From contig JAEYXC010000080.1 in the NCBI GenBank assembly GCA_023428655.1, forward strand, positions 1-6,926: a stretch of DNA of 6,926 nucleotides, given 5' to 3'. The position numbers and the translations under genes are program-made. The notes under the pieces are model-generated. The model was not told the origin of the DNA. It did no database searches and saw nothing but the letters and a program-made list of their open reading frames with translations. Shown here in pieces: positions 1-6,704 of the stretch. Source of the DNA: Bacillota bacterium (lineage in GTDB: Bacteria; Bacillota; Clostridia; Lachnospirales; Lachnospiraceae). Position 1 is the first letter of the stretch. Each line of letters starts with the position of its first letter.

Positions 1-1264
1 TGGAAGCCCATAGGCCTAGTGCCGGATTGCTGATGTAGTAGATTTCCTCTCCATCCTCCAAGGTATTATAGCCATCGACTAATTTATTCGGGTCATACTT
101 ACGAATCGCATCCTCATATGACATATAATGGTAGCCCACGCTTTCAATTTCTTCCTTACTGATATTCTTCACTGCATAGGTAACCGAGAAGAGGTCATCG
201 GAGGAACCATGAATCAGATGGGCTGCCGCAGATAGATTGTTCCTCAAATCCTCATTGTTTTTCACCAGACTGAGTACCTTCTTTCTGCCTGAATACCCAT
301 ATTTACGTATGATTGCGTCATTACCGCTATCTTCACCGAACCTACGAATTCCGGCTGCCAGTACGATTAACTCACCGCCTTCTGCAATGGCCATTCTGGA
401 GCGATAGATGGATTTATTTCCTACCCAGGTTGTCTTAAATTCTCGGTCATCCAGGAAAGCGACTACCTTTTTCAGTGGCTTTTCAACAAAAGTAATATTC
501 TTCTCCTGGCTCAGCTTAACCGCTTCCTCGAATATTGTTCGGTTTCTTCCAATAAAAAGTCCATGGATATTGGTATCATGCCCTGTATTGGTTGTAACCG
601 TGAGTATGTACATCAAGGGAATATCCTGTATAAAGTTCTCCTCTGCATAATCGAATACCTTTCTTACCGGTGAAAAATCCTTTCCCATAATTCGTTCCGC
701 GCCATAAAAAGCACCTAACATATGGGATTGGTTAATCATATTACTTCCGCCACAGCCGACAAAAATGTTCTTGCTATAATTCGCCATACCAACAACCTCA
801 TGGGGAACCACCTGACCAACGGATAGGATTAAATCATAGGATTGATCCAATAATCTTTTATTGATTTCTACATCAATCTTATTCTCAACCAGTCCTTCCG
901 ATACCTCTGTAACAAAATCCTTCGGCACCTCACCAATCTTTACGACATCTTTTCTCCAGTTATGTTCAAGTACTCGTTCAAAGGGAATCTCTTTCCCAAA
1001 AAAGGCTCTGACTTCCTCCTCGCTCATAGCTTCATGGGTACCGACCGCCGGTAAAATATCAATCTCGCAGCTATCCTTTAACAGGTCATAGTAATACTCC
1101 ACAATCTTACCCGCACCGGAGTACAGTCTCGTGAAATCAGGCGGAATGATCAACACCTTCTTTAATTCTCGATCATGACCTTTTAATGATTTCTCCAATG
1201 CTGCCTTTAATTCCTCATCGGATACTCCTCTCGGATTATCTGATTTAATGATAAACTCATTCAT
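1..1264 (-). CDS. LarA-type nickel-pincer 2-hydroxyacid racemase/epimerase (C-terminus cut by window edge)
   Basis: The frame is open from the ATG at 1264 to the left edge, giving 421 residues; Lactobacillus plantarum LarA is 424 aa, so nearly all of the protein is visible. Translation shows a lactate racemase-like protein (former DUF2088). Family landmarks seen: PPDFTR (D43, R46), VGTH (H77), VPHEVVG (H155), YSK (K165) and NQSH (H181). By eye these match LarA H108, H174, K184 (which tethers the nickel-pincer nucleotide) and H200, with a constant offset of 19 over the last three. The enzyme should therefore hold the cofactor and interconvert the C2 configuration of a 2-hydroxyacid by hydride transfer in the cytoplasm. 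Cofactor makers LarB, LarC and LarE are not in the window. The substrate is uncertain: the upstream mannonate/mannitol dehydrogenase-family gene favours an aldonate (gluconate/mannonate) over lactate, which is inference. The start is chosen from GGAGGTGA at 1270-1277. The gene is last of the visible operon, 73 bases after gene 4. Confidence 0.88.
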   Translation of the reverse strand, partial: MNEFIIKSDNPRGVSDEELKAALEKSLKGHDRELKKVLIIPPDFTRLYSGAGKIVEYYYDLLKDSCEIDILPAVGTHEAMSEEEVRAFFGKEIPFERVLEHNWRKDVVKIGEVPKDFVTEVSEGLVENKIDVEINKRLLDQSYDLILSVGQVVPHEVVGMANYSKNIFVGCGGSNMINQSHMLGAFYGAERIMGKDFSPVRKVFDYAEENFIQDIPLMYILTVTTNTGHDTNIHGLFIGRNRTIFEEAVKLSQEKNITFVEKPLKKVVAFLDDREFKTTWVGNKSIYRSRMAIAEGGELIVLAAGIRRFGEDSGNDAIIRKYGYSGRKKVLSLVKNNEDLRNNLSAAAHLIHGSSDDLFSVTYAVKNISKEEIESVGYHYMSYEDAIRKYDPNKLVDGYNTLEDGEEIYYISNPALGLWAS

Positions 1265-1269
1265 TCATG

Positions 1270-1277
1270 TCACCTCC
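1270..1277 (-). promoter_or_regulatory. Shine-Dalgarno site of the larA-like gene
   Basis: GGAGGTGA on the minus strand, five bases before the ATG at 1264. The bases that follow form ATGAATGAATGAG, so ATG occurs in all three frames (1268, 1264, 1260). Only the middle one opens the LarA frame; the first makes a three-codon M-N-E-stop frame. Confidence 0.75.
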
Positions 1278-1298
1278 ATCACAACCAAATTAAGGGTA

Positions 1299-1316
1299 TT
1301 GGTAAAGCTTTACCAA
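1299..1316. promoter_or_regulatory. Perfect 18-bp palindrome, candidate operator
   Basis: TTGGTAAAGCTTTACCAA is a perfect inverted repeat with no spacer, lying in the 73-base gap between the mannitol dehydrogenase-family gene and the larA-like gene, about 35 bases upstream of the latter's start. Size, symmetry and A/T flanks around a central GC dinucleotide resemble LacI-family operators of sugar regulons, although those more often have a central CG. No T-run follows on the minus strand, so it is not an intrinsic terminator. No convincing -35/-10 pair was found beside it. No regulator gene is in the window, so the binding protein is unknown. Confidence 0.5.
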
Positions 1317-1337
1317 ACCTCATAATTTATACTCAGC

Positions 1338-2957
1338 TTAGCAATCCAAATACTTCTTTAACGTATCTCTGACAGATCCTTCGCCCTTTATTAATTCCAT
1401 AAAATAGTTCTCAACCTTTTCACCTAAGCCCACCTCATATAGATCTAAGCCAAAGAGCTTGACATCCGACAGAATTGGCACAAGCGCTTTCTTAACTGAC
1501 TTCGTATGGCCTAAGGTTATCCTTTTTAAGCCGGCCCTTAGCTCATTCATCATCGGGTCCGGGCTAAGCTGCATTTCTGTGCCTTTATCATCCACTCCCA
1601 ACAGGTATCTTAACCAGCCTGCAATGACTAGGGGAATAAAGTTAAGCTTCTCAGGATCTAAGTTCTCCTTGTCACGATATGCCTTAATGGTTTCACCAAA
1701 GCGGATTGCAACCTTTTGCGACGTATCCGTTGCGATTCGTTGGGGAGTATCCGGAGTATATGGATTGGGGAAGCGTTTCCCGATTACTTCATCAATAAAT
1801 GTTTTAGGATCAATAATTCCGGGATTAATAACCACCGGTAGTCCTTCCTCATATCCTACTTTCCTGATTAATTTACTTAAGCACTCATCCTTCATCTCCT
1901 CTGCGATGGATTGATAGCCCAAGAGGCATCCATAAACGGCCAGTGTTGTATGTAAGGGATTTAAGCAGGTGCATACCTTCATTTTTTCTGACTTATCTAC
2001 AGTATCACGATCCGTAAAGAATACTCCCGCCTCTTCTAATTTCATACGACCATTTGGGAAATCATCTTCAATGACAAGATACTGTGCTTCTTCTGTATTT
2101 ACAAAGGGAGCTACAAAGGTATTTTTCTTGGTGCAGATAATGTCGGTATCCTCAAAGCCATCCTTATTCAAGCGCTCCTTCACTGTCTCAGAGGGTCTTG
2201 GTGTAATCTTATCAATCATGGACCAGGGGAAGGAAACCAGCTTGGGATTATTAAGGTACTCAATAAAGCCTTTATCGACAAAACCGTTTTCAAACCACTT
2301 TACAGCGATTTTTTTCACAGCGTTGTACAGCTTCTCTCCGTTATGGGAGCAATTATCCATACTAACGAAGGCAATGGGATGCTTTCCGCTAAGATATCTG
2401 GCATAAGCTAGCGCCACAACCTTAGCGATGACATTTTGGGGTTGATCGGGTCCATTTTTAAAATCCTCGACTACTTCAGGAAAATATTCACCGGAGGTTT
2501 TTGCAAGATTATACCCCTTTTCCGTAATGGTAAAGCTCGCCATCTGAAGGGATGGTTTCTCAAATATCCTCTTCAGTCTTTCCCAGTCATTTTTTTTCGA
2601 ATAGTCTCCTGCTAATGCCTCGCTAATACTACCCATTACCTGTTTCCCCAGATTACCGTCCGGATACATGGTTACGATGAGACTGAGATTATCATAGGGA
2701 TGGTATACCTTATCCAATATTTCATAATCGTAGGTTTCGACCGCAATAACACCGGTGTCCTCAAGGTTGCGCTCAAGAAGCTCCTGCTGCAGCACCGCGA
2801 TATAACCCCGAAACAAATTGCCCGATCCGAAATGTACCCACTTTGGATTCTCTTTTGTATTGGCAATCATCTTCTGCCTGTCATACTTGGGGGTTGAAAT
2901 CCCTGCTTTTTCCCAAGCAGCCGTTGATGCTAAATATTCCTGTTTTAACCTAAGCAC
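1338..2957 (-). CDS. Mannitol dehydrogenase-family oxidoreductase (fructuronate/tagaturonate reductase-like)
   Basis: The gene encodes 539 aa from the preferred GTG start, longer than E. coli UxuB or UxaB (about 485). Visible in order: a Rossmann motif VHFGSGNLFRG at about residues 41-51 for NAD(P) binding; SMDN at 199-202; DKITPRP at 249-255; and a catalytic stretch MKVCTCLNPLH. In that stretch K327, N333 and H336 match the catalytic Lys, Asn and His of polyol-specific long-chain dehydrogenases. The family interconverts a ketose or keto-uronate with a polyol or aldonate, for example fructuronate with D-mannonate, in the cytoplasm. The exact substrate cannot be read from the sequence; the larA-like neighbour makes an aldonate such as mannonate attractive. 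The Lys-Asn spacing is one residue longer than in Pseudomonas mannitol dehydrogenase. The start is GTG at 2957, because AAGGAGG lies eight bases upstream; the TTG at 2963 would sit only two bases from it. Stop is TAA. It lies 58 bases after gene 3. Confidence 0.87.
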   Translation of the reverse strand: MLRLKQEYLASTAAWEKAGISTPKYDRQKMIANTKENPKWVHFGSGNLFRGYIAVLQQELLERNLEDTGVIAVETYDYEILDKVYHPYDNLSLIVTMYPDGNLGKQVMGSISEALAGDYSKKNDWERLKRIFEKPSLQMASFTITEKGYNLAKTSGEYFPEVVEDFKNGPDQPQNVIAKVVALAYARYLSGKHPIAFVSMDNCSHNGEKLYNAVKKIAVKWFENGFVDKGFIEYLNNPKLVSFPWSMIDKITPRPSETVKERLNKDGFEDTDIICTKKNTFVAPFVNTEEAQYLVIEDDFPNGRMKLEEAGVFFTDRDTVDKSEKMKVCTCLNPLHTTLAVYGCLLGYQSIAEEMKDECLSKLIRKVGYEEGLPVVINPGIIDPKTFIDEVIGKRFPNPYTPDTPQRIATDTSQKVAIRFGETIKAYRDKENLDPEKLNFIPLVIAGWLRYLLGVDDKGTEMQLSPDPMMNELRAGLKRITLGHTKSVKKALVPILSDVKLFGLDLYEVGLGEKVENYFMELIKGEGSVRDTLKKYLDC

Positions 2958-2965
2958 TATCAATT

Positions 2966-2972
2966 CCTCCTT
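2966..2972 (-). promoter_or_regulatory. Shine-Dalgarno site that sets a GTG start
   Basis: AAGGAGG on the minus strand, eight bases before GTG at 2957. A TTG codon in the same frame at 2963 is only two bases from the site, too close for normal initiation, so the GTG is favoured and the product loses two residues compared with the longest frame. Confidence 0.75.
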
Positions 2973-3015
2973 AATGATTTAACTATTATAGCCATTGAGC
3001 TTTTACCATGTTGTC

Positions 3016-5619
3016 CTAGACATTGTTACTCGTAATAACCATTTCGATATTCTTATTTGGACAGCGATTATAGCACATGCCACAAGCTACACAAGCTTCC
3101 GGTTCAATCGATAGCGTATCAGCTTCCTTAATGAAAGGCGCAAAATCAGTACAAATGGTTTTACATAATTGACATCCTTCTCCGCATCCACAGTTCAAGC
3201 ATCGCGATGCTTCTATGACAGCTTCCTCCTCTGTCAGTACCCTTGTATCTGTCTTATAGTTATTCTTAAGCTCTTTTTCTACCTCTTGGCTGGTTTGAAT
3301 GACGGATCCTTCTTCTTTAAAATATCCGACTCTTTGTATTACATCCTCTGTGTTTACGCATACTACAGCCTCTGTATATTGTAAGGTCGCATTCTCACCG
3401 AGGATATAATGATCCATGGATACGGCGGCGGTCTTTCCTGCGGCAATGGCTGTAATAATATTGGCATTTCGAACCGCATCTCCACCGGCAAACACTCCGT
3501 CTTGATCCGTTGCACCGGTTTTGGATCCAATTTTGATATAGCCATTGGCATTGCCAATGCCACCAATCCGGTCAAGCTCTGCCTGAGTTCCTTGCCCAAT
3601 GAGGAAGGTATCACATGGTACCTTAAAGGAAATGCCCACTCCGTTTACAAGCTCCACCGCTGCAATACTTCCGTCGACAGCTTCCATGCTCTTTACTTCT
3701 ACATCACTTACCAGCTTAACTCCCTCCGCTTTGGCCCGATTGATATTTTCAACCAGGAAGGAGCGCTTTGCTGAGACCGCCTTATAGGTCAGATATACAT
3801 TTTCTGCGCCTAGTCTTATAGCAGTTCGGGCAGCATCAATAGCTGCATAATGGTTACCATATACCACTACCGTTCTTCCGATCGCCATGGGCTCCTGTTT
3901 TGCTACACTCTTAAGCAGCTCATGTGCGTAAATGACGCCCTTTGCATCTTCGCCAGAAAGATCAAGAGCCCTTGCCTTTTGAGCACCAATTCCCAAAAAG
4001 ATTGCCTTAAAGTTATCCTCTTTTAAGGATTGTATGGAGATATCCCTGCCCAATTCCTTACCGGTTACAAAGATTATGCCCATCTCCTTCATTGCTTCCA
4101 GCTCTTCCTCCAGGACTCTTTGCTCCAGTCTGATTTTCGGTAAGCCATAGGTAAGCATTCCGCCCAGCTTTTCCTCTCGTTCGAACACAGTAACCTGATA
4201 TCCGGCCTTTCTAAGCTCAACTGCACAGGATAGGCCTGCGGGACCGGAGCCAATTACAGCGACCCTATGTCCGTTGTCCGCTGCTAGCAAGATATTGGGC
4301 TTCCATCCTTTTTCTTTCCCATATTCCAAAACGAAGCGTTTAATATCTCGTATTTGTACCGGTCTTCCGTGAATACCGCGGGTACATGCATCCTCACAGG
4401 GATGGGTACATACCAATCCGCAGATTCCCTGTAAGGGATTTTTGGAGGTGATCAGGTCGAAGGCTTCTTTGTATTCCCCCTGGGCTACCTTTCTAATATA
4501 GGCCTGTGCCGGTACATGATGAGGGCAGGCAACCTTACAGGGAGCCGAAAGATTCGGCTTTGTAATTTTGGCATAGCCACCATGGAGGGTAACCTCTGTT
4601 GCTGTCTTAACCTCCGGAACAATCTTAGAACGGAAATCATCCAGAGTCTGAAAACTATTGTCATCCATGTATTGCTTCATTCCCGCAATCATCGGACGAA
4701 CAATATCATAACCGCTGATTAAGGTTTCAGCGCAGACACCAAGGAGGTTCGCTCCGAGTAACACCATCTCAACCGCATCCTTCCAGTTGGTGATGCCGCC
4801 TGCGGCCATGATAAAGGGATCATTACCGCATACCTTTCTGATCTCATAGGTATCACGCTGTGCCAGTGGCTTCAGCCAGCTTCCGCAATGACAGCTCATA
4901 CTGATCTCATCCTGCAAATGAAAGTATGAGCTTTCCGGATGGTCCAGATTAATCGGAGGGATTCCCATACGATTACCTGTCGAGCCAACAGCATCCACGC
5001 CTACCGCATAAAGTGCCTTTGCTACCTTGGCAATTTGACCACCTTCCGGAGTGAGCTTTACAAATAACGGAATACTGATATTTTCTTTCACTGCCTTTGC
5101 GATTTCCGCAGCAACCTCAGCCTCCTGACCCATGCTTGCACCGGTTTTCTTCGACGATGACGATGAGTCACCACTGGTGAGCTCTAAATTAAAGGACATA
5201 TTCGGACAGCACATGTTTAACTCGATGATATCTGCTCCGGCTTCCTCAAACTTTCTCGCCATATTCACCCAACCGTCCACACCATTCTCTCCGGCATAAG
5301 TGATGTTTGCCATCAGCTTCAGGTCAGTTAATACTTTTTTTGCATCCCGAATTAGCTTTAAGCCTTCCTCAAAGGTTAGCCTTTTTTCTGTTGTAAATGC
5401 CAGAGCATTTCGGTCAGGAAAGATTCCATATCGAGGCTTGCGATTGATATAAGGTGCAGGATCGATACTGAGCTTTATGCTTGCCGCTGCCCATCCGGTT
5501 TCCTCGATGCGCTTTAGCTGGCGAACATTTTTGGTCGTTGGTCCGGATGCTACGAAGAATGGATTTTTGAAGGTTACACCACCAATTGTTATCGGTATCA
5601 TAATATCCTTGCCCATCAT
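3016..5619 (-). CDS. Fused PreA-like FMN / GltD(PreT)-like FAD / ferredoxin-tail oxidoreductase
   Basis: This 867-aa multidomain flavo-iron-sulfur protein begins with a dihydroorotate/dihydropyrimidine dehydrogenase-type FMN barrel (about 5-340). It shows VASGPTT, ELNMCCPN (N135 and C138, equivalent to mammalian DPD Asn668 and catalytic Cys671) and AAGGI (272-276). Next is a GltD-like N-terminal iron-sulfur region with C361, C365, C400, C404, C408 and C412. An FAD/NAD module follows (about 450-740) with GSGPAG at 457-462, LGGMLTYGLP and VFAGGDA. The Cys-rich tail has C807, C810, C812, C816, C819 and C823, then a CxxCxxCxxxCP ferredoxin motif (C843-P854). Electrons probably pass between FAD and FMN through Fe-S clusters to reduce or oxidise a C-C bond next to a carbonyl. 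Oddities: the FMN domain comes first (last in mammalian DPD), the active-site loop is long and Ser-rich, and the NAD(P) motif is degenerate. It is likely to be labelled dihydropyrimidine dehydrogenase or glutamate synthase small subunit; neither activity is supported. ATG at 5619 overlaps the gene 2 stop by one base; the next codon is also ATG (5616) and sits better from GGAGG. Confidence 0.88.
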   Translation of the reverse strand: MMGKDIMIPITIGGVTFKNPFFVASGPTTKNVRQLKRIEETGWAAASIKLSIDPAPYINRKPRYGIFPDRNALAFTTEKRLTFEEGLKLIRDAKKVLTDLKLMANITYAGENGVDGWVNMARKFEEAGADIIELNMCCPNMSFNLELTSGDSSSSSKKTGASMGQEAEVAAEIAKAVKENISIPLFVKLTPEGGQIAKVAKALYAVGVDAVGSTGNRMGIPPINLDHPESSYFHLQDEISMSCHCGSWLKPLAQRDTYEIRKVCGNDPFIMAAGGITNWKDAVEMVLLGANLLGVCAETLISGYDIVRPMIAGMKQYMDDNSFQTLDDFRSKIVPEVKTATEVTLHGGYAKITKPNLSAPCKVACPHHVPAQAYIRKVAQGEYKEAFDLITSKNPLQGICGLVCTHPCEDACTRGIHGRPVQIRDIKRFVLEYGKEKGWKPNILLAADNGHRVAVIGSGPAGLSCAVELRKAGYQVTVFEREEKLGGMLTYGLPKIRLEQRVLEEELEAMKEMGIIFVTGKELGRDISIQSLKEDNFKAIFLGIGAQKARALDLSGEDAKGVIYAHELLKSVAKQEPMAIGRTVVVYGNHYAAIDAARTAIRLGAENVYLTYKAVSAKRSFLVENINRAKAEGVKLVSDVEVKSMEAVDGSIAAVELVNGVGISFKVPCDTFLIGQGTQAELDRIGGIGNANGYIKIGSKTGATDQDGVFAGGDAVRNANIITAIAAGKTAAVSMDHYILGENATLQYTEAVVCVNTEDVIQRVGYFKEEGSVIQTSQEVEKELKNNYKTDTRVLTEEEAVIEASRCLNCGCGEGCQLCKTICTDFAPFIKEADTLSIEPEACVACGMCYNRCPNKNIEMVITSNNV

Positions 5620-6692
5620 TACGCCTCCAATTTGCTATTTTGAATCTTAATTCCCTCACGAGATGATTTATAAATCAGGTTAATTACCTCTAATGCTTCC
5701 AAGCCATCAATGCCACGAAGTCCTACCATCGCTTCCTTATTCTCGGCAGCGCATTCCATGAAGTGGAGGATTTCCCCTGTATATCCAAGATTATACTTTT
5801 CATCAATCGCCGGAGTTGACCAGCCCGTTGTTACCTCTGCTTTTTCAACGGTATAATCAAGTCCCGGAATGCTAAATACCTTGACCGGACCGGAGAAGGA
5901 TAGATCCACATGGATACAGCCCTGCTCGCAATAGATATCGATCATATCTTCCATTCCGCCTACGGTGACATAGTTGGCTTCCAGGGTTGCATAGGTGCCA
6001 TCCTTGAAATTCATAAAGGCACCGGCCCAGTCCTCTCCCTCCATCTTATGATGAACCAGGTTATCCTCACCACCACCGGAGGTCATGGCAACCAGTTCCT
6101 TCCACTCATTGTTCTTTAGAGCCAGCATAAAGCTTACCGGGTGTACACCAAGGTGAACCATACAGCCACCGCCGCAATACTTGATTGACTGTGCGAAGGG
6201 ACTGTGGGAGCCGGAATGACTTTCCCTTGCTCTAATGTATAGGGGTTTCCCAAGCTGTCCGCTATTTATAATACCTACGGCTTTTTGGAATGCGGGTGCA
6301 AATAACCAATCCTCCGCATAATAGATCTGCTTTCCAACCCTTTTGGCTGTTTCAATCATATTTCTTGCATCTTCTATGGTAGTAGCCAGGGGCTTTTCGC
6401 ATATAACATGTCTGCCTCGATTGAGTGCTGCGATTGCTACATCATGATGAAGGAAATTCGGCATACAAATATCAACCACATCGCAATCCACCTCTGCGAT
6501 TGCCTTTTCAAAATCATCATAGGCTACATAATCGGTGAAGCCATATTTGTCTGCTAAAACCTTTATTTTATCTACAGCACGATCAACGATACCAACAATC
6601 TGTGCCTTATCTCTGATACGGGCATAGCCATCCGCATGTAAATCTGCGGAAAAAGCAGCTCCAACCAATAATACTCTAACTTTATCTCCCAT
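5619..6692 (-). CDS. Gfo/Idh/MocA-family NAD(P)-dependent oxidoreductase
   Basis: The product is 357 aa, typical for the family. The N-terminal Rossmann domain (about 1-125) starts with VRVLLVGAAFSADLH, a relaxed form of the GxGxxG motif, and carries the family signature CEKPLA (E99-K100-P101), whose Lys is usually catalytic. The C-terminal alpha/beta domain (about 126-350) contains GGGCMVHLGVHP at 174-185. The family motif is GGGxxxDxGxH; here the usual Asp is H180, while the His (H184) is kept. Family members oxidise or reduce a hydroxyl of sugars, inositols or glycosides in the cytoplasm, and some make 3-keto intermediates that allow cleavage of unusual glycosidic bonds. The substrate here cannot be named. 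The start is ATG at 6692, with AAGGAGG five bases upstream at 6698-6704; a longer in-frame reading from a TTG at 6749 would overlap gene 1 and lacks support. It begins 10 bases after gene 1 ends and its stop overlaps the start of gene 3. Confidence 0.88.
   Translation of the reverse strand: MGDKVRVLLVGAAFSADLHADGYARIRDKAQIVGIVDRAVDKIKVLADKYGFTDYVAYDDFEKAIAEVDCDVVDICMPNFLHHDVAIAALNRGRHVICEKPLATTIEDARNMIETAKRVGKQIYYAEDWLFAPAFQKAVGIINSGQLGKPLYIRARESHSGSHSPFAQSIKYCGGGCMVHLGVHPVSFMLALKNNEWKELVAMTSGGGEDNLVHHKMEGEDWAGAFMNFKDGTYATLEANYVTVGGMEDMIDIYCEQGCIHVDLSFSGPVKVFSIPGLDYTVEKAEVTTGWSTPAIDEKYNLGYTGEILHFMECAAENKEAMVGLRGIDGLEALEVINLIYKSSREGIKIQNSKLEA
5624..5628 (-). promoter_or_regulatory. Shine-Dalgarno site inside the end of the Gfo/Idh/MocA gene
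   Basis: GGAGG on the minus strand lies within the last codons of the upstream gene. It is four bases from the ATG at 5619 and seven from the tandem ATG at 5616, so 5616 may be the true start (866 aa). The junction TAATG suggests translational coupling. Confidence 0.65.
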
Positions 6693-6697
6693 TTCTT

Positions 6698-6704
6698 CCT
6701 CCTT
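6698..6704 (-). promoter_or_regulatory. Shine-Dalgarno site of the Gfo/Idh/MocA gene
   Basis: AAGGAGG on the minus strand, five bases before ATG at 6692. It overlaps the TAA stop of the creatininase-like gene (6705-6703), which ties the two genes together and rules out the longer TTG-initiated reading of the oxidoreductase. Confidence 0.75.

Noticed and set aside
408..1091. Plus-strand frames of 76-80 codons opposite the larA-like gene
   Set aside because: The minus strand encodes a protein with intact LarA motifs throughout; these are mirror frames.
1299..1316. Reading the palindrome as an intrinsic terminator
   Set aside because: It has no loop of its own, only moderate GC, and no U-tract follows on the minus strand.
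1459..2406. Plus-strand open frames (1459-1914 and 1969-2406) antisense to the mannitol dehydrogenase-family gene
   Set aside because: They oppose a clear conserved gene, have no good ribosome site or recognisable family, and have shadow-like composition.
2958..2963. TTG at 2963 as start of the mannitol dehydrogenase-family gene
   Set aside because: It is only two bases from the AAGGAGG site; GTG at 2957 has normal spacing.
2985..2990. TATAAT on the minus strand between genes 3 and 4, a possible internal promoter
   Set aside because: No -35 element at proper spacing (the nearest TTGACA-like AGGACA is about 21 bases away) and no exact TGn extension.
2997..3010. TGGTAAAAGCT-like sequence resembling half of the 1299-1316 palindrome
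   Set aside because: Only one half matches, with one extra A, and the other arm is absent, so it is not a second operator on this evidence.
5143..5168. Short TCA/TCG repeat as a phase-variable microsatellite
   Set aside because: It is only five serine codons, mixed in the third base, and in units of three, so it cannot shift frame.
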